Source: Pseudooceanicola nanhaiensis DSM 18065 (GTDB lineage Bacteria; Pseudomonadota; Alphaproteobacteria; Rhodobacterales; Rhodobacteraceae). From it: a stretch of 64,000 nt of DNA. The stretch covers positions 1-64,000 of the forward strand of contig NZ_JHZF01000015.1 of NCBI RefSeq assembly GCF_000688295.1, written 5' to 3'. Positions 36,919 through 46,400 of this stretch are shown here, in pieces. The position numbers and the translations under genes were made by a program. Position 1 is the stretch's first letter; each line of letters starts with the position of its first letter. The notes beneath the pieces were generated by a model. That model saw only the letters and a list, made by a program, of their open reading frames with translations. It did not search any database and was not told the DNA's origin.

Positions 36919-37803
36919 ATGGACTGGATGGCCATGCCGCCGCTGACGGCGCTCCGCGCCTTCGCGGCCTATTGCGAAACCGGCTCGATGAGCGCCGCGG
37001 GCGCGCGGCTGAACGTGAGCCACGCCGCGGTCAGCCAGCAGATCCGCGCGCTCGAGCAGCATCTCGGCCAGACCCTGATCGACCGCGGCGGCGCCCGGGG
37101 TGACCTGACGGAGGCGGGCGACGTGCTGGCCGACGCGGTGCAGGGCGGGTTCGAGCGGATCTACCGCGCCGTCTCGGAACTGACGGGGGCGGATGCCGAG
37201 CGGCCGGTGCAGATCACCACGACGCCCGCCTTCGCCGCCAACTGGCTGATGCCGCGGCTTGGCGGCTTCCGGGCGAAGAACCCCGGCGTCTCGCTGATGA
37301 TCGACCCGTCGCCCGAGCTGCGGTCGATGCGGCCGGGCGGGTTCGACATGGCGGTGCGCTACGGCTCGGGCAGCTGGCCGGGCCTCGAGGCCGAGCTGTT
37401 GGTGCGCACGCCCATCGTGATCGTCGCCGCGCCCGGCCTCGTCGGCGACGGCGTCTTCGAGAGCCCCGGCGACCTGACCCGCTTCCACTGGATGCAGGAG
37501 ATCGGCACCAACGAGGCCAGCGAATACCTGGAACGGTTCGGGGCGGTGCTGGACCGGGCCAAGGGCCTGACCTCGCTGCCCGGCAACCTGATGATCGAGG
37601 CGGCACGCGAGGGGCAGGGCGTCGCGGTGACCGCGGGCGCCTTCGTCGAGGCCGACATCGCCGCGGGACGCCTGCGGCTGCTGTTCGAGGACCGGCGCAA
37701 GAAGGGCTATTTCATCGTCACCCGGCCCGGACCGATGCGGGCGGACGCCCGCAAGCTCCATCGCTGGATCCGGGCGCAGGCGGCCGAGGCTGCGGCGGGT
37801 TGA
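36919..37803 (+). CDS. LysR family transcriptional regulator (GcvA-like)
   Basis: The 294-residue protein has the N-terminal helix-turn-helix (MSAAGARLNVSHAAVSQQIRALEQHLGQTL, residues 23-52) and a periplasmic-binding-like effector domain with TTTPAFAANWLMPRLGGFRAKNP, typical of the GcvA/TrpI group. It is divergent from the 47-aa gene, with about 100 bp between them for LysR boxes. Its target is not known. It is followed by ccoG but ends 105 bp before it. Confidence 0.9.
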   Translation: MDWMAMPPLTALRAFAAYCETGSMSAAGARLNVSHAAVSQQIRALEQHLGQTLIDRGGARGDLTEAGDVLADAVQGGFERIYRAVSELTGADAERPVQITTTPAFAANWLMPRLGGFRAKNPGVSLMIDPSPELRSMRPGGFDMAVRYGSGSWPGLEAELLVRTPIVIVAAPGLVGDGVFESPGDLTRFHWMQEIGTNEASEYLERFGAVLDRAKGLTSLPGNLMIEAAREGQGVAVTAGAFVEADIAAGRLRLLFEDRRKKGYFIVTRPGPMRADARKLHRWIRAQAAEAAAG

Positions 37804-37831
37804 CGCAATAGGTGAGCGGGAGATATCCCAT

Positions 37832-37845
37832 TTGATCGAGGTCAA
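37832..37845 (+). promoter_or_regulatory. FNR-type box before ccoG
   Basis: TTGAT-CGAG-GTCAA differs from the FNR/FnrL/FixK consensus TTGAT-N4-ATCAA at one base. It ends 62 bp before the ccoG start, a spacing that suits activation under low oxygen. In Rhodobacter, FnrL sites precede cbb3 oxidase genes. Confidence 0.75.
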
Positions 37846-37907
37846 TGCCGGACTGCCGCGCGCCTGTCAGAAGGCGCAGGTGCACCATAGCTGACGGAGA
37901 CTTCCCC

Positions 37908-39449
37908 GTGGCCACCACCGATCAAGACCCCGGCCTCTACGCGGCCCGAGAGCCGATTTTCCCCCGTAGGGTCCACGGCAAGTTCCGGAACCTGAAATGG
38001 GTCATCATGCTGGTGACGCTCGGGATTTACTACCTGACGCCGTGGATCCGCTGGGACCGCGGGCCCGAGCTGCCGGATCAGGCGGTGCTCGTGGACATGG
38101 CCGGGCGGCGGTTCTTCTTCTTCTGGATCGAGATCTGGCCGCACGAATTCTACTTCGTCGCGGGGCTCCTGGTGATGGCGGGGCTGGGGCTCTTCCTCTT
38201 CACCTCGGCGCTCGGCCGGGTCTGGTGCGGCTATACCTGCCCGCAGACCGTCTGGACCGACCTCTTCATGCTGGTGGAGCGCTGGATCGAGGGCGACCGC
38301 AATGCCCGTCTCCGGCTGCACCGGCAGAAATGGGACGCACGGAAGGCGCGGCTGAGGATCTCGAAGTGGGTGGTCTGGTTCCTGATCGGGCTCGCCACGG
38401 GCGGGGCGTGGGTCTTCTACTTCACCGATGCGCCGACGCTGCTGGTCGACCTCTTCACCCTGAATGCGCATCCGGTCGCCTATACGACGATCTTCATCCT
38501 CACGATGACGACCTTCATCTTCGGCGGCTTCATGCGCGAGCAGATCTGCATCTACGCCTGCCCCTGGCCCCGCATCCAGGCGGCGATGATGGACGAGGAG
38601 ACGATCACCGTCGCCTATCGCGAATGGCGCGGCGAGCCGCGCGGCAAGGGCAAGCGGCGGCGCGAGAAGGCCGAGGCGGCGATGGCCACCACCCGGGCCG
38701 CCGGAGAGAAGGCGGGCGGCATGTCGCCCTTCGTGCCGATGCCGGGGATGCCGCTCGGCGTGGGCGGGCCGGTTCCGCCGAAGGAGACGCTCGGCGATTG
38801 CATCGACTGCAATGCCTGTGTGAACGTCTGCCCCATGGGCATCGACATCCGCGAAGGCCAGCAGATGGCCTGCATCACCTGCGCGCTCTGCATCGACGCC
38901 TGTGACGAGATCATGGACAAGATCGGCAAGCCGCGCGGGCTGATCGACTACATGGCCCTGACCGACGAACAGTCCGAGCGCGCCGGCAACCCGCCGCGCA
39001 ACATCTGGAAGCACATCTTCCGGCCGCGCACGATCCTCTACACCGCGCTCTGGTCGCTGGTCGGGGTCGGCCTGCTGGTCGCGCTGTTCATCCGGCCCGA
39101 CATCGACATGACCGTCGCGCCGGTCCGGAACCCGACCTACGTGACGCTCTCGGACGGGTCGATCCGCAACACCTACGACCTGCGGATCCGCAACAAGCAC
39201 GGCGAGGAACGGCCCTTCCGCATCGGCGTCACCGGCGACCCGGCGCTCCGGTTGCAGGTCGAGGGCACGCCCTACGCCACCGTCACCGTCCCCGCCGACA
39301 CCGCCGGGCAGGAGCGGGTCTACGTGATCGCACCGGGCGGCTCCGCCCCTGCGGGCGCCGAGGCGACGGACGTGCGGATCTGGATCGAGGATACCAGCAA
39401 CGGCGACCGGGCCTACAGGGATACGGTCTTCAACGGGAGGGGCCAGTGA
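37908..39449 (+). CDS. ccoG: cbb3 oxidase maturation protein CcoG (RdxA/FixG)
   Basis: The 513-residue membrane iron-sulfur protein has several N-terminal helices with WCGYTCPQTVWTD, a further CPWPR motif, then two 4Fe-4S clusters (CIDCNACVNVCPMGIDI and CITCALCIDACDEIM), a last helix and a C-terminal Ig-like periplasmic domain. CcoG is a Cu(II) reductase helping copper insertion into cytochrome cbb3 oxidase. The GTG start at 37908 follows CGGAGA. It is the first gene of ccoGHIS, each overlapping or close to the next. The ccoNOQP structural genes are not present in the window. Confidence 0.96.
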   Translation: MATTDQDPGLYAAREPIFPRRVHGKFRNLKWVIMLVTLGIYYLTPWIRWDRGPELPDQAVLVDMAGRRFFFFWIEIWPHEFYFVAGLLVMAGLGLFLFTSALGRVWCGYTCPQTVWTDLFMLVERWIEGDRNARLRLHRQKWDARKARLRISKWVVWFLIGLATGGAWVFYFTDAPTLLVDLFTLNAHPVAYTTIFILTMTTFIFGGFMREQICIYACPWPRIQAAMMDEETITVAYREWRGEPRGKGKRRREKAEAAMATTRAAGEKAGGMSPFVPMPGMPLGVGGPVPPKETLGDCIDCNACVNVCPMGIDIREGQQMACITCALCIDACDEIMDKIGKPRGLIDYMALTDEQSERAGNPPRNIWKHIFRPRTILYTALWSLVGVGLLVALFIRPDIDMTVAPVRNPTYVTLSDGSIRNTYDLRIRNKHGEERPFRIGVTGDPALRLQVEGTPYATVTVPADTAGQERVYVIAPGGSAPAGAEATDVRIWIEDTSNGDRAYRDTVFNGRGQ

Positions 39450-39919
39450 TGGGCACGACGGAGAGCGGTTTCCGCCTGAAGGGCTGGCACGTGCTGGCGG
39501 GCTTCGTCGGCGCCTTCGGGGTGATCATCGCGGTGAACGTCACGCTCGCCGTCAACGCGGTGAAGACCTTCCCGGGGCTCGAGGTCGCGAACTCCTACGT
39601 CGCCTCGCAGCATTTCGACACGGACCGCGCGGCGCAGGAGGCGCTCGGCTGGACGATCTATGCCGATGACGTGGACGGGATGGTGCATCTGTCGATCACC
39701 GACCGGAACGGCGATCCGGTGCGGGTGAAGGACCTGCACGCGGTGGTCGGCCGGGCGACGAACGTGAAGGAGGACGTGGAGCCGGTCTTCGCCTTCAACG
39801 GCACGGTCTACGAGGCGCCGTTGCAACTTGGCGCCGGGAACTGGAACATCCGCATGACCGCGGTGGCCGAGGACGGCACCGTCTTCCGCCAGCGCGTCGT
39901 GCTGCACGTGGTGAGATGA
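39449..39919 (+). CDS. ccoH: FixH/CcoH family protein
   Basis: The 156-residue protein has one N-terminal membrane helix (HVLAGFVGAFGVIIAVNVTL) and a periplasmic beta domain ending in RQRVVLHVVR. CcoH is needed for assembly and stability of cbb3 oxidase. It overlaps the ccoG stop by one base (TGATG) and shares four bases with ccoI. The start at 39449 follows GGGAGG. Confidence 0.92.
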   Translation: MGTTESGFRLKGWHVLAGFVGAFGVIIAVNVTLAVNAVKTFPGLEVANSYVASQHFDTDRAAQEALGWTIYADDVDGMVHLSITDRNGDPVRVKDLHAVVGRATNVKEDVEPVFAFNGTVYEAPLQLGAGNWNIRMTAVAEDGTVFRQRVVLHVVR

Positions 39920-42108
39920 TGACGGCAGACCTCCGCGCCCCCATGTCGGCCTGTCCCGCCTGCGCGGCGATGCCCGCGTCGGAGGCGCTCGCGCAGTCGA
40001 AGGCGGCGATGAAGGACGCCACGATCTCGCTCTCGCTGCCGGGGATCCATTGCGCGGCCTGCATCTCGGGGGTCGAGGGCGCGCTGGCGCGGGTCGACGG
40101 GGTCCACGAGGCGCGGGTGAACCTGACGCTCAAGCGGGCCTCGGTGACCGCGGCGCCGGAGGTGACGGCGGACGATCTGGTCGCGGTGCTGACCGGGGCG
40201 GGATATGAGGCGCATGAGCTGGACGCGGGGACCATCGCCGCGACCAAGACCGACCGGGAGGGGCGCGAGCTTCTCATGCGGATGGCCGTGGCGGGCTTCG
40301 CGATGATGAATGTCATGCTGCTGTCGGTCTCGGTCTGGTCCGGGGCCGAGGCGGCGACCCGCGACATGTTCCACTGGATCAGCGCCGCGATCACGCTCCC
40401 GGCGATCGCCTTCTCGGGCCAGCCGTTCTTCCGCAACGCATGGGCCGCGCTCCGCGTGGGCCGGCTGAACATGGACGTGCCGATCTCGCTCGCGATCCTG
40501 CTGGCGCTGGTCACATCGCTCTGGGAGACGATGCTCTCGGGCGAGCACGCCTATTTCGACGCGGCGATCTCGCTGACCTTCTTCCTGCTGGCGGGCCGCT
40601 ACCTCGACCACCGGACGCGGGCCATCGCCCGCTCGGCGGCAGAGGAGCTGACGGCGCTCGAGGTTCCGCGCGCCTGGCTCGTGGAGGGCACCGGCGAACG
40701 CCAGGTGCCGGTGGCGGAGCTCGCGCCGGGGATGCTGGTCCGGGTCCGCCCGGGTGGCCGGATGCCGGTCGACGGCGAGATCGTCGAGGGCCGGTCCGAG
40801 GTGGACCGCTCGCTGCTCACCGGCGAGACGCTGCCGGTCTTCGCGGGCCCCGGCGTGGCGGTGAGCGCGGGGGAGGTGAACCTGACCGGGCCGCTGGTGG
40901 TCCGGGCGACGGCGGTCGGGGCGGAGACCTCGCTCCACCGGATGGCAGAGCTCGTGGCGGTGGCCGAGAGCGGTCGGTCGAACTACACCTCGCTCGCCGA
41001 CAAGGCGGCGAAGCTCTATGCGCCGGGGGTGCATATCCTCGCGGCGCTGTCCTTCGTGGGCTGGTGGCTCTGGTCGGGCGACGTGCGGGTGGCGCTGAAC
41101 ATCGCGGCGGCCGTGCTGATCATCACCTGCCCCTGCGCCCTGGGCCTTGCCGTGCCGGCGGTGACGACCGCCGCCTCCGGCCGGCTCTTCCGGCGGGGGA
41201 TGCTCATCAAGCACCACACCGCGCTGGAACGCCTCGCGGAGGTCGATACCGTGGTCTTCGACAAGACCGGCACGCTGACGGCGGGGGCGCCCGAGGTGAT
41301 GGGACTGGAGGGGCACGACCTGCGCGACATGGAGGTTGCGCTGGCGCTTGCCGAGGGCTCGGCGCATCCGCTGAGCATGGCCCTGGCGGCCGCGCTGCGG
41401 GCGCGGGGCGTCGCGGCGGCAGAGGTGGCCGAGGTCGCGGAACTGCCGGGCTACGGCACGCGCGGCCTCTGGCGGGGCGAGGAGGTCCGGCTGGGCCGCG
41501 CCGCCTGGGTCGGGGCCGAGGCGGGGGCCGAGACCTCGGCCTTCCTCAAGGTCGGGGAACGGCGGGCGGTGGCCTTCCGCTTCACCGACAGCCTCCGTGC
41601 TGGGGCCGAGGACGCGGTCGCGGCACTGCTGGCCCGGGGCGTGAAGGTCGTCCTCATGTCCGGCGACACGACGCCGGCGGTCGAGGCGCTGGCCGGACGG
41701 CTCGGCATCCGGCACTGGCTGGCCGAGGCGCTGCCCGGCGACAAGGCCGCGCGGATCGAGGCGCTGCAGGCGGAGGGCGCGAAGGTCCTGATGGTGGGCG
41801 ACGGTCTCAATGACACGGCGGCGCTGAGCGTGGCGCATGTGTCGATCTCGCCCGCCTCGGCGCTCGATGCGGCGCGCGTGGCCTCCGACATCGTGCTGCT
41901 TGGCGGGGATCTGTCCCCGGTGCCCGAGGCGCTGGACGTCGCGGGCAAGGCGGTCCGGCGCATCCGCGAGAACTTCCGCATCGCGACGCTCTACAACGTG
42001 GTGGCGGTGCCGCTCGCGGTCGCGGGCCTCGCCACGCCGCTGATCGCCGCGCTGGCGATGTCGCTGTCCTCCGTGACCGTCTCGCTCAATGCGCTGCGGC
42101 TGAGGTAG
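39916..42108 (+). CDS. ccoI: copper-transporting P-type ATPase for cbb3 oxidase (CcoI/FixI)
   Basis: The 730-residue P1B-ATPase has a Cys-rich start (SACPACAAMPA), one heavy-metal domain (GIHCAACISGVEG), phosphorylation motif DKTGTLTAG, CPC in the membrane (ITCPCALG), the HP motif (SAHPLSMAL) and hinge GDGLNDTAAL. The extra Cys pair before the HMA domain is typical of FixI/CopA2. It exports Cu+ for the cbb3 active site. It begins at or near 39916, within the ccoH stop. Confidence 0.95.
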   Translation: MMTADLRAPMSACPACAAMPASEALAQSKAAMKDATISLSLPGIHCAACISGVEGALARVDGVHEARVNLTLKRASVTAAPEVTADDLVAVLTGAGYEAHELDAGTIAATKTDREGRELLMRMAVAGFAMMNVMLLSVSVWSGAEAATRDMFHWISAAITLPAIAFSGQPFFRNAWAALRVGRLNMDVPISLAILLALVTSLWETMLSGEHAYFDAAISLTFFLLAGRYLDHRTRAIARSAAEELTALEVPRAWLVEGTGERQVPVAELAPGMLVRVRPGGRMPVDGEIVEGRSEVDRSLLTGETLPVFAGPGVAVSAGEVNLTGPLVVRATAVGAETSLHRMAELVAVAESGRSNYTSLADKAAKLYAPGVHILAALSFVGWWLWSGDVRVALNIAAAVLIITCPCALGLAVPAVTTAASGRLFRRGMLIKHHTALERLAEVDTVVFDKTGTLTAGAPEVMGLEGHDLRDMEVALALAEGSAHPLSMALAAALRARGVAAAEVAEVAELPGYGTRGLWRGEEVRLGRAAWVGAEAGAETSAFLKVGERRAVAFRFTDSLRAGAEDAVAALLARGVKVVLMSGDTTPAVEALAGRLGIRHWLAEALPGDKAARIEALQAEGAKVLMVGDGLNDTAALSVAHVSISPASALDAARVASDIVLLGGDLSPVPEALDVAGKAVRRIRENFRIATLYNVVAVPLAVAGLATPLIAALAMSLSSVTVSLNALRLR

Positions 42109-42112
42109 GGCG

Positions 42113-42271
42113 ATGGACGTTCTGGTCTGGCTGATCCCGGTGTCCCTGCTGCTCGGCGGTGTCGGGCTGCTGGCGTTCCTCTGGACCGTGCGGACGAACC
42201 AGTACGACGACCCGGAGGGCGACAGCCAGCGCATCCTCTCGGACGAGTGGGACGATCACCCGAAGCCCTGA
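42113..42271 (+). CDS. ccoS: cbb3 oxidase assembly protein CcoS
   Basis: The 52-residue protein has one membrane helix (VLVWLIPVSLLLGGVGLLAF) followed by the family motif FLWTVRTNQYDDPEGD and an acidic tail. CcoS is required for cofactor insertion into cbb3 oxidase. It starts four bases after ccoI and ends the ccoGHIS unit. Confidence 0.93.
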   Translation: MDVLVWLIPVSLLLGGVGLLAFLWTVRTNQYDDPEGDSQRILSDEWDDHPKP

Positions 42272-42506
42272 ATACGGAAACGCCCCGGCATGGCACGCCC
42301 GGCGGGAGCCGCACGTCCCGGCGTCGTCGCTTCGGGGAAGGCGTGCGGCGCGGCTGGCTCCGCCGCTTCAGGACGCGCCGGCCGCTGCCGCGTCAGGATA
42401 GGCTGGCCGCTGCCGCGACATTGCCGCGGGATGCCGGTTCGCAACCCGTGTCCCGGCGGTTCGCGACATGGCGGGCACTACGCGTTTGACACCCCCGAAA
42501 TACACA

Positions 42507-42528
42507 CGCCGCCCCCGAGGGGGCGGCG
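42507..42528. terminator. bidirectional terminator after ccoS
   Basis: The perfect stem CGCCGCCCC/GGGGCGGCG with loop CGAG is flanked by AT-richer sequence. It serves both the ccoGHIS operon and the convergent DD-peptidase gene. The other 235 bp between ccoS and this hairpin are GC-rich and show no gene. Confidence 0.6.
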
Positions 42529-42555
42529 GTGCAATGGTGCCGGCGCTGCGAGGGA

Positions 42556-43941
42556 TCAGCTGGCCGGCCCGATCATGAAGCAGGTCTGGTTGCGGGCCTG
42601 CAGCCGGCGGCAGGCGAGGTCCGCGGTCTCCCGCGTCAGCCCGAGGAAGTTCGCATCGAAGCCCGTGGGCTTGCGGACGACCTTCCGGAGCGAACCGTCG
42701 AGCGTGGACATCTCGTTGAGCGCGGTCTGGAGCAGCACCCGCTCGGCCTTGTATTCGCTGGGATAGCGGCCGACGTTGATGCCCCAGTGGCGCCCGCCCG
42801 AGGTGGAGACGCGGGTGACGACCTCGAGCTCTTCCGGCCGCGCCTTGGGGGCCACGGTGCCGATGCCGGCCAGTTGCACGGTCTCTTCCTGCACCTCGGC
42901 GACGGTCGCCTCGATCACCTCGGTCATCGCCACGGCGACCAGGTTGGTGGGGATCGCCTCGGGCCCGGTGGCCGGGGACGTGCCGCCCGGGCGCATCTTC
43001 GGCCGCAGGCTTGCCTTGACGGCGGTCTGCAGGCGGATGGTCTTGCCGGACGAGAGCGACCCGCCGCTGGCGTCGGCCGCCGCATAGACCGGCGCGGAGG
43101 GCGCCTGCACCGGCGCATGGCTCGGCGCGCGCTTGAAGCCGAGATCCAGCAGCTCCGCGATCTTGGCATTGCGCGAGGCCGAGGAGCGTCCGCCGAAGAC
43201 GGTCGCGATGATCCGCTCGTTGCCGCGCTTGGCCGAGGAGACGAGGTTGAAGCCCGCCGCGCGGGTGTAGCCTGTCTTGATCCCGTCGGCGCCCTTGTAG
43301 GCGGCGAGCAGGCGGCGGTTGGTGTTGGCCACCTCGCGGATCCCCGCGTAGGTCGATTGGCGCGAGAAGATGTTGTAGTATTCGGGGAAGTCGAACAGCA
43401 GGTGGCGGCCGAGCACCGTCATGTCATGCGCGGTCGAGAGATGCCCCTCTTCGGTCAGGCCATGCGCGTTCTTGAAGGTGGTCCGCGTCATCCCGAGGGC
43501 GCGCGCGGTGTCCGTCATGCGCCGCGCGAAGGCGGCCTCGGACCCGGCGATGGCCTCGCCGATGGCGGTGGCCGCGTCGTTCGCCGACTTCACGGCGGCG
43601 GCGCGGATCAGGTAGCGGAACTTGATCTTCTGCCCGGACTGCAGGCCCAGCTTCGACGGCGGTTCCGACGCCGCATGCCGCGAGATGCGGATGTCGTCGT
43701 CAAGGGAGATCTCGCCGTTCCGCACCGCCGTGAAGGCGATGTAGAGCGTCATCATCTTCGTGAGCGAGGCCGGGTGCAGCCTTGCGTCCGCGTTTTCGGA
43801 ATGGAGAACCTCGCCGGTCCTGGCGTCCATCACCATCGCCGCATAGGGCGCGGCAAGGCCCTTCAGCGGAAGGAGGGTCGCCAGTGCGAGAATGATAAGA
43901 AACGGCCCCACGGGAGCCAGCCGGTTGCGCCGAGCTGTCAC
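42556..43941 (-). CDS. D-alanyl-D-alanine carboxypeptidase, PBP5/6 type, with C-terminal SPOR-like part
   Basis: The 461-residue protein has a signal peptide (FLIILALATLLPLKGLAA), then class A low-molecular PBP motifs: SLTK in PASLTKMMT, SAN in KSANDAATA and KTG in DGIKTGYT. After the catalytic domain (to about 285) comes a low-complexity linker and a C-terminal 75-residue part (WGINVGRYPSEYKAERVLLQ) resembling a SPOR peptidoglycan-binding domain. It trims pentapeptide in the periplasm and may be led to septal peptidoglycan by the SPOR-like part. Confidence 0.9.
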   Translation of the reverse strand: MTARRNRLAPVGPFLIILALATLLPLKGLAAPYAAMVMDARTGEVLHSENADARLHPASLTKMMTLYIAFTAVRNGEISLDDDIRISRHAASEPPSKLGLQSGQKIKFRYLIRAAAVKSANDAATAIGEAIAGSEAAFARRMTDTARALGMTRTTFKNAHGLTEEGHLSTAHDMTVLGRHLLFDFPEYYNIFSRQSTYAGIREVANTNRRLLAAYKGADGIKTGYTRAAGFNLVSSAKRGNERIIATVFGGRSSASRNAKIAELLDLGFKRAPSHAPVQAPSAPVYAAADASGGSLSSGKTIRLQTAVKASLRPKMRPGGTSPATGPEAIPTNLVAVAMTEVIEATVAEVQEETVQLAGIGTVAPKARPEELEVVTRVSTSGGRHWGINVGRYPSEYKAERVLLQTALNEMSTLDGSLRKVVRKPTGFDANFLGLTRETADLACRRLQARNQTCFMIGPAS

Positions 43942-44221
43942 GATATCTGCCTTTTCACTGCCTCTGCCGCCGGTTTGCCCAGCTGACCATTGTTGATAGC
44001 CATCAGGCTACCACAGGTTGCATCCGCTGCAAAGCGGGCGTTTCGAACAAGTTGCCGCAAATTCCTCATGTTCTGCTCCACATCTAGTGGCTGTCGCCTC
44101 GGATCGCCCCAGAAACGGAGGCCGGAAAGGCAAGCCTGCAATCTGCATCCGCGCCCATGCGGTTTTGGGTGTTCCAGGGAGCTCGCGGCGCGACTCGGGG
44201 GCGGCGTGACGCATCCTTGTC

Positions 44222-44926
44222 TCAACCGATCCCGGACACCAGCGCCGCGAGGCCGCCGAGATCGTCGAGCCGGCGGTAGCGGGGCCGGTCGGCGGGTTCC
44301 TCGGCGTGTTCCAGCGCCCAGGTCATGCCATGCGGCACGTAGACCCCCCAGCCTCCGGCCTCGATCGCGGGAACCACGTCGGATTTCAGCGAATTGCCGA
44401 TCATCATCGCGTGTTCGGGCCCGTCGCCGTGACGGGTGAAGATCTCGGCATAGGTCCGGGGGGTCTTGTCCGAGACGATCTCGACCCCGTCGAAGAGCTC
44501 GCCGAGGCCCGATTGCGCGAGCTTGCGCTCCTGATCCAGCAGGTCGCCCTTGGTCACGAGGATCACCCGGTGCGTGTCGGCCACCGCCTCGACGGCGGCA
44601 CGGGCGTGGGGCAGCAGCTCGATCGGGTGCTGCAGCATCTCCTGACCGGCCGCGATCAGCTGGCGGATGACGGAGGCGGGGACCTTCTCGTCCGTGACCT
44701 CGATCGCGGTCTCGATCATCGACAGGACGAAGCCCTTGATGCCGAATCCGTACTGCCCGATGTTGCGCCGTTCCGCGGCCAGCAGGCGGGCCTCGAGGTG
44801 GTCGCGCTCGGCGTGGTCGGCCAGCAGCTCGGCGAATCGGTCCTGCGTCAGGCGGAAGAACCGCTCGTTGTGCCAGAGCGTATCGTCCGCATCGAAGCCG
44901 ATTGTCGTGAGATTTTCCGTCATCAT
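44222..44926 (-). CDS. HAD family hydrolase
   Basis: The 234-residue protein has the HAD motifs DADDTLW (residues 10-16), VTKGD (motif II), SDKTP (motif III Lys) and [13 protein letters not shown] (motif IV). The helical cap lies after motif I (about residues 17-95). Either of two adjacent ATGs (44923, 44926) may start it. The family acts on phosphoesters; the substrate is not known. It is divergent from clpS, 94 bp away. Confidence 0.88.
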   Translation of the reverse strand: MMTENLTTIGFDADDTLWHNERFFRLTQDRFAELLADHAERDHLEARLLAAERRNIGQYGFGIKGFVLSMIETAIEVTDEKVPASVIRQLIAAGQEMLQHPIELLPHARAAVEAVADTHRVILVTKGDLLDQERKLAQSGLGELFDGVEIVSDKTPRTYAEIFTRHGDGPEHAMMIGNSLKSDVVPAIEAGGWGVYVPHGMTWALEHAEEPADRPRYRRLDDLGGLAALVSGIG

Positions 44927-45020
44927 GCCCCCGGGCGGGCGCCGGGCCTCTTTTCTCATGCGGGGGGGAAGTTATATAGGAAACCCTATGACGGGAACCC
45001 GGAGAGAAACGGACGTGGCG

Positions 45021-45362
45021 ATGAGCCGGCAGCAGCTTGAGATGATGGCGCAGGACGATGGCGGAGGCAGCGACACCTCGGTCGTCACCGACACGCGTCC
45101 GAAGACGAAGCGGCCGCCGCTCTACAAGGTGCTGCTGCTGAACGACGATTACACCCCGATGGAATTCGTCGTCGCGGTGCTGGAGCGATTCTTCGGGATG
45201 AGCCATGCGCAGGCCTTCGAGATCATGCTGACGGTCCACAAGAAGGGTGTCGCCGTGGTCGGCGTCTTCAGCCACGAGATCGCGGAGACCAAGGTCGCGC
45301 AGGTGATGGATTTCGCCCGCCGCCACCAGCACCCGCTGCAATGCACCATGGAAAAGGAATAG
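45021..45362 (+). CDS. clpS: ATP-dependent Clp protease adapter ClpS
   Basis: The 113-residue protein has the ClpS core ([39 protein letters not shown]), where the NDD and following residues form the N-degron pocket, and [20 protein letters not shown] at the end. ClpS hands N-end-rule substrates to ClpA. A GTG at 45015 or ATG at 44988 are other possible starts. clpA is not in the window. Confidence 0.94.
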   Translation: MSRQQLEMMAQDDGGGSDTSVVTDTRPKTKRPPLYKVLLLNDDYTPMEFVVAVLERFFGMSHAQAFEIMLTVHKKGVAVVGVFSHEIAETKVAQVMDFARRHQHPLQCTMEKE

Positions 45363-45371
45363 GCCCGGGCC

Positions 45372-46373
45372 ATGTCCGCGCCACGCCTTGAACTGGCCCT
45401 CGACGAGGGCGGGCTGCGCCTGCCCGATGCCGGACGGATCGCGGTCTTCGCGCCGCGCGCCGGGATGGACCTGTCGCGCCTGCCGAAAGACCGGGTGGTC
45501 GTGGTGAGCGGCTTTGCCCCGGATGTCGAGGCCTTCGCCGCGGCCGGATACGCCTGCGCGCCCCTGGCCGAGGGCAACGTCGCCGCGGCGCTGGTGGTGC
45601 TGCCGCGCGCCAAGCGGCTGGCGCAGGCGCTGATCGCGCGCGCGGTCGAGCTCGGCGCGGGGCCGGTCATCGTCGACGGCACGCGGACGGACGGGGTGGA
45701 TTCGATCCTGAAGGCGGTGCGCAGCCGCGTCGCGGTCTCGGGGCCGGTCAACAAGGCGCATGGCAAGCTCTTCTGGTTCGAGGGCGGCGATTTCTCCGAC
45801 TGGGCGGCGGGCGCACCGCAGGAACTGGAGGGCGGCTGGCGCACCGCGCCGGGCGTGTTCTCGGCCGATGGGGTCGATCCGGCGTCGGCGCTGCTGGCGG
45901 GCCTGCTCCCCGGCAACCTGGCGGGCCGGGTTGCGGATCTGGGGGCCGGCTGGGGCTATCTCTCGGCGCAGGTGCTGAAGCGGGACGGGGTGAAGAGCGT
46001 CGATCTGGTCGAGGCGGAGCGCGCGGCGCTCGATTGCGCGCGGCTCAACGTCACCGATCCGCGCGCGCGCTTCCACTGGGCGGACGCGACCACGTGGCGG
46101 CCCGAGGCGCCGATGGACCACGTGGTCACGAACCCGCCGTTCCACCAGTCCCGCGCCGCCGACCCGGGCATCGGGCAGGGCTTCATCCACGCGGCGCGGG
46201 CGATGCTCCGGCCGGGCGGGCGGCTCTGGCTGGTGGCCAACCGGCACCTGCCCTACGAGGAGGCGATCCGCGCCGGCTTCGGCACGGTCGAGGAGATCGG
46301 CGGCGATGGCCGGTTCAAGGTGCTCTGCGCCACGCTCTCCGCTCGCCACGGGCGGCGCGATCGCTTAACCTGA
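45372..46373 (+). CDS. class I SAM-dependent methyltransferase, RsmC-like
   Basis: The 333-residue protein has two halves. The second is a SAM-binding fold with VADLGAGWGYLSA (motif I) and the NPPF catalytic motif (VVTNPPFHQS), typical of N2-guanine RNA methylases. The first half (residues 1-160) is the vestigial non-catalytic domain of RsmC/RlmG proteins. Likely target is a guanine of 16S rRNA. It lies nine bases after clpS. Confidence 0.88.
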   Translation: MSAPRLELALDEGGLRLPDAGRIAVFAPRAGMDLSRLPKDRVVVVSGFAPDVEAFAAAGYACAPLAEGNVAAALVVLPRAKRLAQALIARAVELGAGPVIVDGTRTDGVDSILKAVRSRVAVSGPVNKAHGKLFWFEGGDFSDWAAGAPQELEGGWRTAPGVFSADGVDPASALLAGLLPGNLAGRVADLGAGWGYLSAQVLKRDGVKSVDLVEAERAALDCARLNVTDPRARFHWADATTWRPEAPMDHVVTNPPFHQSRAADPGIGQGFIHAARAMLRPGGRLWLVANRHLPYEEAIRAGFGTVEEIGGDGRFKVLCATLSARHGRRDRLT

Positions 46374-46400
46374 CCGAACGCCTTACGGGAGGAGACCCCA

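Noticed and set aside
43942-44221. 280-bp gap between the DD-peptidase and HAD genes, checked for tRNA or regulatory RNA
   Set aside because: Some short inverted repeats occur (CCGCTGCAAAGCGG) but none forms a known RNA, and the short frames on both strands look random.
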